From the NCBI GenBank assembly GCA_903908165.1, contig CAIVQX010000151.1, positions 1 to 62,225 of the forward strand: DNA of 62,225 nucleotides. The letters run 5' to 3'. The notes beneath the pieces are model-generated. The model was not told the DNA's origin, searched no databases, and saw nothing but the letters and a program-made list of their open reading frames with translations. Each line of letters starts with the position of its first letter. Position 1 is the first letter of the stretch. The stretch is from an uncultured Methylococcaceae bacterium (GTDB lineage: Bacteria; Pseudomonadota; Gammaproteobacteria; Methylococcales; Methylomonadaceae). A program made the position numbers and the translations under genes. Positions 35,637 to 44,749 of this stretch are shown piece after piece.

Positions 35637-37289
35637 ATGTATCAGTATAACGAAATAGACCAGACCCTGGTTAACGAACGGGTAGCTCAATTTAGAAGAC
35701 AAACAGAACAATTCCTAAGTGGCGAAATTACTGAAGATCAGTTCCGTGCATTACGTTTGCGGAACGGCCTTTATGTTCAAATACATGCCCCTATGTTAAG
35801 GGTAGCAGGACCTTATGGGTTGTTTAATTCTACTCAGTTCAGAAAGTTGGCTCATATTGCCCGTACCTATGACAAAAATTATTGTCATTTTACAACGCGA
35901 CAAAATGTACAGTTTAACTGGCCAAAATTAGAAGAAGTACCTGATATACTTGAAGAATTAGCTGATGTACAAATGCATGCCATTCAAACGAGTGGCAATT
36001 GTATGAGAAATACGACTTCAGATCACTTGGCTGGGGTATGTATTGATGAGATTGAAGACCCTCGGCCTTATTGTGAAATTATTCGACAGTGGACAACTTT
36101 ACATCCAGAATTTGATTATTTGCCACGTAAATTTAAAATGGCGGTGAGTGGTGCTCTGCATGACAGAGCGGCGACACAATTTCACGATATTGGTTTACAT
36201 TTAGTCAAAAATGACAAAGGAGTAATAGGTTTTAGAGTATTAGTCGGTGGTGGATTAGGTCGTACACCGGTTATCGGTCAAGTAATAAAGCCTTATCTAG
36301 AAAAGAAGCATTTGTTGTCCTATTTGGAAGCCATATTACGTATTTATAATTTGTTCGGTCGTCGAGACAACAAATATAAGGCCCGTATTAAAATTTTAGT
36401 TAAAGAATCCGGATTAGATAAGTTTTCAACGCTGGTTGAAAAAGAATGGTTGCTTATTCGTGATAGTAATGAATTAAGTGATGCTCGAATTAACGCCATT
36501 AAAGCTCAGTTCGCTCCCCCTGCTTATGATAATGCAGCGGATAAAGATATCAGTTTTACTGAACAGCAACAAGCGAACAAAGCTTTTACAACATGGGTGA
36601 AATTTAATACTACTGTTCATAAAGTTGCCGGTTATCGTGCGGTATTTTTGTCCTTGAAAGCACCAGAAGTTCCGCCTGGCGATATGACCGATTGTCAACT
36701 TGATGCAGTAGCAGATTTAGCTGATCAATACAGTTTTGGAGAAATCCGGAGTACACACAGGCAGAACTTAATTCTGGCTGATGTTAAACAAGCCGATCTT
36801 TTCATGTTGTGGCAAAAACTCGATAGATTGAACTTGGCTACCCCCAATATTGGTACTGTAACTGATATGATTTGTTGTCCGGGTCTCGATTTTTGCTCAC
36901 TTGCTAATGCTGGTTCTATTGGTGTTGCTAGAGAAATCAATGAGGCTCTTGACGATATTGATTATATTCATGATATTGGCGACATAAAAATTAATATGTC
37001 CGGTTGTATGAATGGATGTGCACATCAAAGTGTTGGTCATATTGGAATATTAGGTGTTGATAAAAAAGGAAGTGAGTGGTATCAAATAACTTTGGGCGGC
37101 TCATCTGAAAATGACGCAGCAATTGGTGAAAGATTGGGGCCGGCGGTTGCCAAAGATCAGATAATCAATGCAATCACTACTATTCTTGATGTTTACATCA
37201 AAAATCGTTTAAATGACGAACCATTTTTGGCTATGGTTAATCGTGTTGGTGTAACTCCATTTAAAGAGCAAGTTTATGCAGATAGTTAA
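35637..37289 (+). CDS. cysI: Sulfite reductase hemoprotein (CysI-type, nitrite/sulfite reductase family)
   Basis: Six-electron reduction of sulfite to sulfide on siroheme coupled to a 4Fe-4S cluster. Two ferredoxin-like and two catalytic repeats are present. The first repeat carries YCHFTTRQNVQFNW and QTSGNCMRNTTSDHLAGV. Cluster cysteines are in CCPGLDFCSLANAG and NMSGCMNGCAHQSVGHIGI. Its 550 residues and the overlapping DUF934 gene identify the Pseudomonas-type assimilatory enzyme rather than the enteric CysJI pair; no flavoprotein CysJ is adjacent. The start is ATG at 35637. It completes the pathway begun by cysDN. Confidence 0.92.
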   Translation: MYQYNEIDQTLVNERVAQFRRQTEQFLSGEITEDQFRALRLRNGLYVQIHAPMLRVAGPYGLFNSTQFRKLAHIARTYDKNYCHFTTRQNVQFNWPKLEEVPDILEELADVQMHAIQTSGNCMRNTTSDHLAGVCIDEIEDPRPYCEIIRQWTTLHPEFDYLPRKFKMAVSGALHDRAATQFHDIGLHLVKNDKGVIGFRVLVGGGLGRTPVIGQVIKPYLEKKHLLSYLEAILRIYNLFGRRDNKYKARIKILVKESGLDKFSTLVEKEWLLIRDSNELSDARINAIKAQFAPPAYDNAADKDISFTEQQQANKAFTTWVKFNTTVHKVAGYRAVFLSLKAPEVPPGDMTDCQLDAVADLADQYSFGEIRSTHRQNLILADVKQADLFMLWQKLDRLNLATPNIGTVTDMICCPGLDFCSLANAGSIGVAREINEALDDIDYIHDIGDIKINMSGCMNGCAHQSVGHIGILGVDKKGSEWYQITLGGSSENDAAIGERLGPAVAKDQIINAITTILDVYIKNRLNDEPFLAMVNRVGVTPFKEQVYADS

Positions 37290-37728
37290 AGATAATCAGA
37301 TTATTGATAATAACTGGCGATATGTAGCGGATGATGCAGAACCGTTAGTAGGTGATATTACTGTTTCATTGGCTCGATGGAATACAGATAACCAGAAGTT
37401 ACGTGTTCATGATGGTAAACTTGGTTTAAGAATTGCACCCTGTGACTCAGTTGATGAGATGGCTTTAAATCTAAGAGATATCGATTTAGTTGAATTAGAT
37501 TTTCCGGATTTTGCGGATGGTCGTTTGTTTTCTCATGCTTGGTATCTTAGAAGTCGTTTTGGTTATCAAGGAGAAATTAGGGCTATAGGGCATTTTATGC
37601 CTGATCAGGTCTTTTATCTCTCACGAGTTGGGGTCAATGCATTTGCTCCGGAAAAAATCGAATATTTGCCTTTTATAATTTCTAATTTGAATGATTTTAC
37701 GGTTAAGTACCAAAATTCCGTTAATTAG
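37276..37728 (+). CDS. DUF934 family protein, accessory to sulfite reductase
   Basis: A 150-residue soluble protein of the DUF934 family, almost always encoded with Pseudomonas-type CysI and thought to assist sulfite reduction. Typical stretches are LGLRIAPCDSVDEMALNL, VELDFPDFADGRLFSHAWYLR and RFGYQGEIRAIGHFMPDQ. Its start lies 14 bases inside the end of cysI, so translation is coupled. Its biochemical role is not established. Confidence 0.9.
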   Translation: MQIVKDNQIIDNNWRYVADDAEPLVGDITVSLARWNTDNQKLRVHDGKLGLRIAPCDSVDEMALNLRDIDLVELDFPDFADGRLFSHAWYLRSRFGYQGEIRAIGHFMPDQVFYLSRVGVNAFAPEKIEYLPFIISNLNDFTVKYQNSVN

Positions 37729-37746
37729 TTTTTAGCCTTTATTTAA

Positions 37747-37776
37747 GACTCTTGCAAAATTATATTGGTAAGAGTC
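37747..37776 (+). terminator. Possible terminator after the cysI operon
   Basis: GACTCTT (37747-37753) pairs with AAGAGTC (37770-37776) across a 16-base loop, 18 bases after the DUF934 stop. There is no following T run, so factor-independent termination is doubtful. Confidence 0.35.
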
Positions 37777-37871
37777 GTTGCCGATAATCCTGAGTTAATA
37801 TCAGTTTTATTGGCGACACACTGTTGTTTACTCTTTCAAAGTAAAGCCTCTCGTTTTTTATTGGAAACTTA

Positions 37872-39617
37872 ATGTATTCTCATGGCGTAAAAAAAACGAT
37901 AGTCCTTCGTTCTATTAAGAAAAAATATACCTTAGAGGGTAATCTGCATCCTTTATTAGAAAGAATATTTCTAGCACGAGGAATCACTTCTGAATTAGAA
38001 CTCGATAGAACGTTATCTAAACTTCCTTCGCCTTGGTTATTGTTAGGTATGGAAGAGATGGTGGCTCATTTGATTGTTGCCATCAATGACCAACAAAAAA
38101 TTTGTATCGTTGCTGATTTTGATGCAGATGGTGCAACCAGTTGTGCAGTTGCAATAAAAGGCTTGCATTTATTAGGAGCGGGGCAAGTAACGTTTGTTGT
38201 CCCTAATCGATTTGAGTACGGTTATGGATTAACTCCAGAAATTGTCGAACTGGTTAAATTACAAAATCCTGATGTAATTATTACTGTCGATAATGGTATC
38301 TCCAGTATCGAAGGAGTAAAGGTAGCCATTGATGCAGGTATAAAAGTTTTGATTACTGATCATCATCTTCCAGGAGCTGACCTACCTCTTGCAACTGCCA
38401 TTGTTAACCCGAACCTCCTTGATGATAAATTTCCTAATAAATCATTGGCAGGTGTTGGTGTCATATTTTATGTTTTGATGGCCCTAAGAAGTCGATTAAG
38501 AGACATGAATTGGTTTGAGACTCATCAGGTTATGGAACCAAATCTGGCGCAATTATTGGATTATGTGGCTTTAGGAACAGTCGCTGATGTGGTTACATTC
38601 GATCAAATTAATCGGATTTTGGTGCATCAAGGCTTATTGAGAATTCGGACAGGACAGTGTCATCCTGGATTGAGTGCACTCGTTGAAGTCTCGGGAAAAA
38701 ATGCTAAAACGATTACGGCATCCGATTTGGGTTTTTCAATTGGTCCTCGTTTAAATGCGGCTGGTCGTATGGATGATATGTCATTGGGAATTCAATGCTT
38801 ATTAACAGATGATACAGTTACTGCTAAAGATATAGCGCTAAAGCTTGACGAATTAAATAATGATCGTCGTGATATTGAGTCGGTTATGAAGCACGAAGCG
38901 TTAAATTATTTAAATGAAATGAAAATGTTAGATGAACATCGTTTGCCCGCAGGTGTTTGTTTGTTTGATGTTAAATGGCATCAAGGTGTTATAGGTATTT
39001 TAGCTTCACGAATTAAGGATCAAGTACATCGTCCGGTTATCGCTTTTGCATCTGCGGGTAAAGACTTAATTAAGGGTTCCGCACGATCTATTCCGGGCGT
39101 TCATATCAGAGACGTGTTGAGCGATATTGCAGCAGCACATCCCAATCTACTGAGTAAATTTGGCGGTCATGCAATGGCCGCTGGTTTGATCTTAAAAATG
39201 CATGATTATCCACCTTTTGCCTTAGCTTTTGATGAGATGGTAGGTAAACGTCTTGCTAATATGGATTTGGAACAAAAGCTTCTGTCTGATGGGGAGTTGT
39301 CCGAGCAAGAAATGACGCTTGAAATAGCTGATTTATTACAAAATGCTGCAACTTGGGGGCAAGATTTTCCGGAGCCTTTATTTGAGGGTGTATTTGATGT
39401 GATTCAATCGAGGATCGTTGGGCAAAGACATCTCAAATTGGTATTAAGAAAACTCGGTGGCGATTTGATTATTGATGCCATTTCTTTTTTTGTCGATAAA
39501 CCGGAGTCTTGGTTAGGATTAAGGCAAATTAAAGCAGTCTATCGTCTTGATATTAATGAGTTTAGAGGAAATAGAACTGTGCAACTTATCGTGCCATATT
39601 TTGAAAAAGTAGTATAA
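37872..39617 (+). CDS. recJ: Single-stranded-DNA-specific exonuclease RecJ
   Basis: 5'-3' exonuclease for recombination and mismatch repair, of the DHH family. Metal-binding motifs in order are VADFDADGATS (motif I), ITVDNGIS (II), ITDHHLPG (III, DHH) and LGTVADVV (IV), with GGHAMAAGL in the DHHA1 domain near residue 434. Its 581 residues are standard. The ATG start has no strong ribosome-binding site. It is converging with the PpiC gene, with a shared hairpin between. Confidence 0.94.
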   Translation: MYSHGVKKTIVLRSIKKKYTLEGNLHPLLERIFLARGITSELELDRTLSKLPSPWLLLGMEEMVAHLIVAINDQQKICIVADFDADGATSCAVAIKGLHLLGAGQVTFVVPNRFEYGYGLTPEIVELVKLQNPDVIITVDNGISSIEGVKVAIDAGIKVLITDHHLPGADLPLATAIVNPNLLDDKFPNKSLAGVGVIFYVLMALRSRLRDMNWFETHQVMEPNLAQLLDYVALGTVADVVTFDQINRILVHQGLLRIRTGQCHPGLSALVEVSGKNAKTITASDLGFSIGPRLNAAGRMDDMSLGIQCLLTDDTVTAKDIALKLDELNNDRRDIESVMKHEALNYLNEMKMLDEHRLPAGVCLFDVKWHQGVIGILASRIKDQVHRPVIAFASAGKDLIKGSARSIPGVHIRDVLSDIAAAHPNLLSKFGGHAMAAGLILKMHDYPPFALAFDEMVGKRLANMDLEQKLLSDGELSEQEMTLEIADLLQNAATWGQDFPEPLFEGVFDVIQSRIVGQRHLKLVLRKLGGDLIIDAISFFVDKPESWLGLRQIKAVYRLDINEFRGNRTVQLIVPYFEKVV

Positions 39618-39619
39618 AA

Positions 39620-39640
39620 AAGGGCGGAAAATCCGCCCTT
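39620..39640 (-). terminator. Strong rho-independent terminator of the yciB-ppiC operon
   Basis: Perfect nine-base arms AAGGGCGGA (39620-39628) and TCCGCCCTT (39632-39640), GC-rich, with a three-base loop. Read leftward, the stem is followed by a run of T (39614-39619). It terminates the operon ending at 39657, and the same hairpin may also stop recJ transcripts. Confidence 0.85.
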
Positions 39641-39656
39641 ATATTGAATCAAAAAT

Positions 39657-40727
39657 TTATTTTTTTGTTTCAGCTTTAGCTGGTTCAGCTGTTTTTTCCT
39701 TTACAGCCTCTTCAATAACAACTTCTTGGGCAACTGTTTTACCGGATGCGTCTTTAACAGTTTCAACTACCACTTCTTCAGCAGCTACCGTTTTACCTGA
39801 GGCATCCTTAATTTCTTCTACTGCAACTTCTTCAGTAACCGTGTCTCCTGTTGGTGTTTTGTCGGCATTAGCTGCAGGTGCTTTGGCTGGTTCTTCAGTT
39901 AAGGGAACTAAAATTTCAACTTTGGCTTGTTTACGCAAAGTTTCAACCATAGTTTGAATCTTTTTTCGTTGCAAATAAGGTATCAATTGTTCTTTCACAG
40001 AATCCAATGAAGGTGGGGTTTGTGCACGAGAATCTTCTCTTAAAATTATATGGTAACCAAACTGAGTTTTTACAGGAGCTTCGGTATATTTACCTTTTTG
40101 TAACTTAACAACGGCTTCTGAGAAAGGCGCGACCATTTGGCCGGCAACAAACCAACCTAAATCACCACCATTTTGAGATTCTTTAGCATCTAAAGAGTTC
40201 TTGTTGGCTAATTTTGCAAAATCAGCACCTTTATCTAATTCAGCAATTATTTTTTTTGCTTCATCTTCAGTTTTTACTAAAATATGGCGTGCCTTGTATT
40301 CAGTGCCATTTTCGCCGGCAACTTTACTGTCATATTCAGCTTTAATTTCTGCATCAGTAACTGGATTCGCTTTGATGAAATTTTGGACATCAGCTTGTGT
40401 TAGCAGGGTTTTTTTAGCGCTATCCAGTTGAGCAATAATTTCAGCAGATTTATCTAGTTGTTTTTGCATCGCATCCTGAACTAATAATTCACGTTGGATT
40501 AGTTCTTCAATCAATTTTTCTTTAGGAAAAGTTTGACCATGACTACGCTCAGCAATTTCTTTTTCCAATTCAGCTAATGTCGATTTCGCTATATATTGGC
40601 CGTTAACCTCAGCAATAGCATCAGCTTTAGCGACTTTAGGAGCTGAAGAGGTGGCGGCACCTTTTTGGTCACAACCAGAAATAAATGCAGTGCCGACGAT
40701 AAGTAGAGGGATAATGCTTTTTTTCAT
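39657..40727 (-). CDS. Parvulin-type peptidyl-prolyl isomerase lipoprotein with repeat-bearing tail
   Basis: A periplasmic folding factor. The signal peptide ends in lipobox FISGC with C19, so it is lipid-anchored. A SurA/PrsA-like N-terminal helical domain spans about 35-140. The parvulin domain lies at about 141-232 (YKARHILVKTEDEA, NGGDLGWFVAGQMVAPF, VKTQFGYHIILRED). The last 80 residues are acidic, Ala/Val/Glu/Lys-rich and low-complexity, and contain an 18-residue tandem repeat (KDASGKTVA at 307-315 and again at 325-333). The ATG has an AAAGGAA site located in the end of bolA. It is the last gene of the yciB-yciI-bolA operon. Confidence 0.88.
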   Translation of the reverse strand: MKKSIIPLLIVGTAFISGCDQKGAATSSAPKVAKADAIAEVNGQYIAKSTLAELEKEIAERSHGQTFPKEKLIEELIQRELLVQDAMQKQLDKSAEIIAQLDSAKKTLLTQADVQNFIKANPVTDAEIKAEYDSKVAGENGTEYKARHILVKTEDEAKKIIAELDKGADFAKLANKNSLDAKESQNGGDLGWFVAGQMVAPFSEAVVKLQKGKYTEAPVKTQFGYHIILREDSRAQTPPSLDSVKEQLIPYLQRKKIQTMVETLRKQAKVEILVPLTEEPAKAPAANADKTPTGDTVTEEVAVEEIKDASGKTVAAEEVVVETVKDASGKTVAQEVVIEEAVKEKTAEPAKAETKK

Positions 40728-41006
40728 TTATAAGTTTCCTTTAGTTTCTTCAGAGGGTGATAGAGCGTTGATGCCCAAGGCATGAATTTGTTGTTTCATC
40801 ATGTCGCCGAGTGCTTTATAGATAAGCTGGTGTCGCTGTACTAATGTTTTGCCTTCAAAGGCTTCTGCAATAATAGTGACATGATAGTGACCGCCACCAC
40901 TCTTTGCCCCAGCATGTCCAGCATGTGCAGCACTATTATCAATAATTTCTAATAGATCTGGCTTAAGAGATTCGTTCAGTAGTTGCTTAATTGTTTCGGT
41001 TGTCAT
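40728..41006 (-). CDS. bolA: BolA family protein
   Basis: A 92-residue BolA-fold protein, known to act with monothiol glutaredoxins on Fe-S clusters or as a regulator. The His-containing [33 protein letters not shown] block is characteristic. An Ala/Gly/His loop ([13 protein letters not shown]) precedes it. Its ATG overlaps the yciI stop by four bases. A CGFS glutaredoxin, its usual partner, is encoded at 49517. Confidence 0.93.
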   Translation of the reverse strand: MTTETIKQLLNESLKPDLLEIIDNSAAHAGHAGAKSGGGHYHVTIIAEAFEGKTLVQRHQLIYKALGDMMKQQIHALGINALSPSEETKGNL

Positions 41007-41305
41007 TCTGGAAATACCTTTTTAAATGGTTTGACGATAACTTTAGCATAAACTCCGGCATCGTTATAGGGGTCACTTTTTGCCCATAATTGGGCTGCTT
41101 CCAGATTATTAAATTCAGCCACCACTAGGCTACCAGTAAAACCAGCATTATCCGGATTTTCAATATCAATTGCAGGATGTGGGCCTGCTAAAATTAATCG
41201 TCCTTCATCTTGAAGATTTTGTAGTCGTTTAATATGGGATGGGCGAGCAGCAAGCCTTTTGTCTAAACTATTTTCGGCGTCTTCACTGATTATTGCGTAT
41301 AACAC
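41003..41305 (-). CDS. yciI: YciI family protein
   Basis: A 100-residue ferredoxin-like (Dabb-related) domain. [28 protein letters not shown] and [19 protein letters not shown] are hallmark YciI segments, including the conserved His and Asp of the putative active site. Function is unknown. It starts three bases after yciB, the same neighbour as in E. coli. Confidence 0.93.
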   Translation of the reverse strand: MLYAIISEDAENSLDKRLAARPSHIKRLQNLQDEGRLILAGPHPAIDIENPDNAGFTGSLVVAEFNNLEAAQLWAKSDPYNDAGVYAKVIVKPFKKVFPE

Positions 41306-41308
41306 TCT

Positions 41309-41845
41309 TTATTCCTCAGCATCGGGGATGTATTTATATAAAAAAAACATTTGTATTATCATGAAAACAACCATTAAGCCGGGCGCTACGAATGTTTTAA
41401 AGGTCACCCAATCATCAGTATTGTAATTGTACATAACATAAACATTGATAAAGCCGACAATTATGAAGAAGCTGGCCCAACTAAAATTAAGGCGTTTCCA
41501 TATTAACGGTGGTAGCGTTAAGTTGCTTGACATCATTCTTTCGATAAAGGTCTTTTTTCCTATAAAGTGACTGCTTAAGAAAGCAATACCAAATAACCAT
41601 TCTATGATGGAGAACTTCCATTTCAGGTATTGCTCATCATGAAGATAGATAGTTGCTCCCCCAAAAACAATAACTAAGGCTAGAGTGATCCATTGCATAG
41701 TTTCTACTTTGTGATACTTGAACCATGCATAACCAACTTGGATAATAGTGGCTACAATAACAACCGCAGTCGCTATATAAATGTCATAAAGTTTATAGGC
41801 AATGAAAAATAAAATTATAGGAATAAATTCAATCAGTTGTTTCAT
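41309..41845 (-). CDS. yciB: Inner-membrane protein YciB (IspZ, septation protein A)
   Basis: A 178-residue protein with five membrane helices, needed for normal envelope or division in several bacteria. IPIILFFIAYKLYDIYIATAV at the N-terminus, HDEQYLKWK in the middle and LNFSWASFFIIVGFINVYV are typical. It is the first gene of the leftward operon yciB-yciI-bolA-ppiC; its promoter should lie in the 320-base gap to its right. Confidence 0.93.
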   Translation of the reverse strand: MKQLIEFIPIILFFIAYKLYDIYIATAVVIVATIIQVGYAWFKYHKVETMQWITLALVIVFGGATIYLHDEQYLKWKFSIIEWLFGIAFLSSHFIGKKTFIERMMSSNLTLPPLIWKRLNFSWASFFIIVGFINVYVMYNYNTDDWVTFKTFVAPGLMVVFMIIQMFFLYKYIPDAEE

Positions 41846-42165
41846 GGGTTCCAGAATGAGTTTGATCGGATGTAAGGTTTAAAGCTCTAGCTTTTGATTA
41901 TAGGTGCATCGAAAAGGATCAATTTTAGAGGATTTGATTGTTGTTTTTACTTAAGGTAAGTTGTTTTCCAATTTCTATATTCGGCTGAAATAGTCATTTA
42001 ATTGGAAGCTTTGTAAAGTCACGTAAAGCTATTTGTAATTGAAATTTATATAAAATTGGATTTTATAGCAACCCAAATAAAGTAAATATTGTAGTTTTTT
42101 TTACTGTCAATGTACATGATTGTGGTTTTTTTTCTGTTAATATTATTAAATTTTGAGAGTTATTG
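41846..42165. other. Non-coding interval between yciB and the DUF1244 gene
   Basis: Divergent promoter region with no gene. Its right end contains a near-perfect direct repeat listed separately. The rest is AT-rich with no hairpin of note and no open frame of coding character. Confidence 0.4.
42088..42141 (+). repeat. Tandem near-identical direct repeat with eight-T cores, before the DUF1244 gene
   Basis: Two copies, 42088-42111 and 42119-42141, each read ATTGT(A/G)G, eight T, then (A)CTGT(C/T)AAT. The period is 31 bases, close to three helical turns, so the copies face the same side of DNA. The second copy ends 24 bases before the DUF1244 start codon. This suggests a paired protein-binding site or a duplicated promoter spacer. 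Confidence 0.55.
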
Positions 42166-42468
42166 ATGAATAAAGTATCACAAACCGAATTAGAAGCGGC
42201 TACATTCAGACGTCTTATCAGTCACTTACAGCAACATTCTGAGGTCCAAAATATCGATCTAATGATAACCGCTGATTTTTGTAGAAATTGTCTTGCAAAA
42301 TGGTATATGGCTGCGGCACAAGAGCAAAACCATGCAATCGATTATGAGCAGGCCAGAGAAATAATTTATGGGATACCCTATAACGATTGGAAAGATAAGT
42401 TTCAACAAGAAGCGACACCTGAACAATTGGCCGCTTATAATCAAAAGCAAGAGGCAAAAGTTAAGTAA
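42166..42468 (+). CDS. DUF1244 family protein
   Basis: A 100-residue protein of a small conserved proteobacterial family of unknown function. The family signature is FRRLISHLQQHSEVQNIDLM followed by ITADFCRNCLAKWY, in which a CxxC (CRNC) might bind metal. I start at the ATG 42166, preceded by GAGAG, rather than the TTG directly in front of it. It is monocistronic and converges on cpdA. Confidence 0.85.
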   Translation: MNKVSQTELEAATFRRLISHLQQHSEVQNIDLMITADFCRNCLAKWYMAAAQEQNHAIDYEQAREIIYGIPYNDWKDKFQQEATPEQLAAYNQKQEAKVK

Positions 42469-42502
42469 AGCATTATTTTAGTTGCATACACAAGATTACT
42501 TA

Positions 42503-43294
42503 TTAGTAGCTTCTGGTATGTATTTGGAGTCCGTGTAATGGTTCAGGGTAAAGAGTGATACTCGATTCTATATGGCCGTCAGTATAAAGATTTATCATTC
42601 TATAGCCTGGTTGTGTTGTGTCTAGACTGAATTCTTTACTATGAGGTTTAAATTGAAAGCATGTTGAAGGTGATCCAAGGACAAGAATACCGTCAGTAAT
42701 CGTTTCCTTTGGTTGATGTATGTGACCGGTAGTAATAGCTTTTACTTGAGGGTATTTTCTTAAAATGCTTAAAAAATCTATTCTGTTTTTTATAATCATG
42801 GTGTCAAGCCAAGCACTATCTGTCATTAGGCAGTGATGATGAACTGCGATTAGCGTATGCTGATCTGGAGTATTGGACAAACAATCCTCAAGGAATAGTA
42901 ATTCTTGTTCTGGTAAATAGCCGTTCGGAGAATCTGGTATCTGACTATTAAGACAAATTAACTGCCAGTTATCAATAGAAATGTGTCTTTGACAATTCAC
43001 TTTGTCGGTACAAAAAATTTGTTGCATTAACGCATAATCATCATGATTGCCGGGAATGCAGATTGAGGGAGTGTTATAAGATTCAAGGCTTTTTAAAATC
43101 CTGAGATAACTTGCTGGGCAAGGATCTTGAGCCAAGTCACCAGTAACTATAATTAAATCAATGGGATGAGCATTGGTAAATGCAAAATCAAGGATGGCAT
43201 TAAAATAATATTCTGTATTAATACCCAGAAATGTATCATGTAGTCCCGGTTGGATGTGCAGGTCAGTAATTTGTAATACTGAAATCGGAGTCAT
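42503..43294 (-). CDS. cpdA: 3',5'-cyclic AMP phosphodiesterase CpdA
   Basis: Calcineurin-like metallophosphoesterase that hydrolyses cAMP. Metal motifs are QITDLHIQP (DxH), VTGDLAQDP (GDxxxD), CIPGNHDD (GNHD), AVHHHCL and TTGHIHQPKE. Its 263 residues from the ATG at 43294 match CpdA; the longer frame would add 38 residues within argA. It begins seven bases after the argA stop, so the two are probably co-transcribed. Confidence 0.9.
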   Translation of the reverse strand: MTPISVLQITDLHIQPGLHDTFLGINTEYYFNAILDFAFTNAHPIDLIIVTGDLAQDPCPASYLRILKSLESYNTPSICIPGNHDDYALMQQIFCTDKVNCQRHISIDNWQLICLNSQIPDSPNGYLPEQELLFLEDCLSNTPDQHTLIAVHHHCLMTDSAWLDTMIIKNRIDFLSILRKYPQVKAITTGHIHQPKETITDGILVLGSPSTCFQFKPHSKEFSLDTTQPGYRMINLYTDGHIESSITLYPEPLHGLQIHTRSY

Positions 43295-43301
43295 GGTTAG
43301 T

Positions 43302-44618
43302 TTATTTAATTTCCTTAACCAGTACTTTGGAGTTTCTCTCAGGGTTATAGAGAGATTTGAGTTGGTCAGGTAGTTGATTAATTGCAGACGATAAAAAACC
43401 GCGTTCAATAAACCAATGCATGGTTTGGGTTGATAAAACGTAGAGTTTTTTTAGTGCTAATTCTTTGGCTTTTTGATTAATATATTCCAGCAGTCGATTA
43501 CCTCGGGAAGATCTTTGATAATCAGGATGGATAGCAAGACAGGCAATAGCACCGTAGTGATGGTCTAAATTAAGATGTAAAGCAGTGCAGCCAATAATTA
43601 ATCCATCTCTTTCAATGATTATATAATCAGAGATTTCCATTTCAATTTTCTCTCGAGAACGTCTTGCTAGTATGCCTTGTTGCTCGAGTGGTTTAATCAA
43701 TTCAAGAATGCCACCTATATCATTGAGTGTGGCAGGGCGTAACTCTTCAAAAGGCGTGGAGCTTATCAAAGTGCCAATACCATCTCGGCTGAATAGCTCT
43801 AATAACAAAGCGCCATCTATACTACGATTAATTAAATGAACGCGTTCAATGCCAGAACGACAGGCTTGAATGCTGGCTTTAAGGGGTAGGCTAATTACGT
43901 CGTTAAGCCCTTGGTATTGTTGCAGAAAAATATCAGCTTCATTGGTCGTCATTTGCCTTATTTGTTCATTATTTTCAGGGTAGCAGCAACTTTTTTCGGT
44001 GAGTAGAATTAATTTTTCTGCTTTTAAAGCAATTGATATTGCAGTAGCAACTTGTTCTGCAGACAGGTTGAAAATTTCTCCGCTCGGTGAGTAACCAATG
44101 GGTGAGATTAACACCACATTATTTTGATCAAGTTGCTGATGAATTGCAGTGCTATCAATACGGCGAACTTCACCGGTATGGCAGTAATCGACTCCGTTTA
44201 TGACACCGATTGGTTTCGCGGTAACAAAATTACCCGATGCTACTTTGAGACTACAGCCTGCCATAGGTGAGTTTGCTAGGCCCATCGATAAAAGGGCTTC
44301 AATTTCTACTCGAACTAGTCCTGCTGCTTCTTTTACACATTGGAGCGCTAGATCATCGGTAATTCTTAAGTTATTATGGAATAGTGGCGGGATGTTTAGC
44401 TTGGTCAACCGTTGGTCAATTTGTGGGCGTATGCCGTGAACTAAAACCAGACGTATTCCCAAACTACTAAGAAGTGCGAAGTCATGAACATGGTGCTCAA
44501 AATCATCAGCTAGTAAAGCTTCACCACCAAATGAAATGACAAAAGTTTTGTTGCGGTGAGCATGTATATAGGGTGAGGAATCTCTAAACCAGCTAACAAA
44601 TGATTTTTGTGATTTCAT
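43302..44618 (-). CDS. argA: Amino-acid N-acetyltransferase ArgA (N-acetylglutamate synthase)
   Basis: First step of arginine synthesis, acetylating glutamate. An amino-acid-kinase-like domain (about 20-285) senses arginine: FVISFGGEALLADDF and LVLVHGIRPQIDQRL mark its start. A GNAT acetyltransferase domain (about 290-435) follows, with HPDYQRSSRGNRLLEYI as the acetyl-CoA loop. Its 438 residues are normal for ArgA of this type. Confidence 0.94.
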   Translation of the reverse strand: MKSQKSFVSWFRDSSPYIHAHRNKTFVISFGGEALLADDFEHHVHDFALLSSLGIRLVLVHGIRPQIDQRLTKLNIPPLFHNNLRITDDLALQCVKEAAGLVRVEIEALLSMGLANSPMAGCSLKVASGNFVTAKPIGVINGVDYCHTGEVRRIDSTAIHQQLDQNNVVLISPIGYSPSGEIFNLSAEQVATAISIALKAEKLILLTEKSCCYPENNEQIRQMTTNEADIFLQQYQGLNDVISLPLKASIQACRSGIERVHLINRSIDGALLLELFSRDGIGTLISSTPFEELRPATLNDIGGILELIKPLEQQGILARRSREKIEMEISDYIIIERDGLIIGCTALHLNLDHHYGAIACLAIHPDYQRSSRGNRLLEYINQKAKELALKKLYVLSTQTMHWFIERGFLSSAINQLPDQLKSLYNPERNSKVLVKEIK

Positions 44619-44649
44619 AATTAATCGCTTGAATTTTTACTTGTGAACG

Positions 44650-44669
44650 GACTGCCTGATTAGGCAGTC
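44650..44669. terminator. Hairpin between ilvD and argA
   Basis: Perfect eight-base arms GACTGCCT (44650-44657) and AGGCAGTC (44662-44669) with a GATT loop, in the 131-base gap between the leftward genes ilvD and argA. It probably ends ilvD transcripts, although no T run follows, so readthrough is possible. Confidence 0.55.
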
Positions 44670-44749
44670 ATGATCTAGGTTGTTAGTATAATTAATCTTC
44701 AGCGACTTTTGCTCATCAAAGGAGTCAATAAAGTATTGGATTCTTACTA

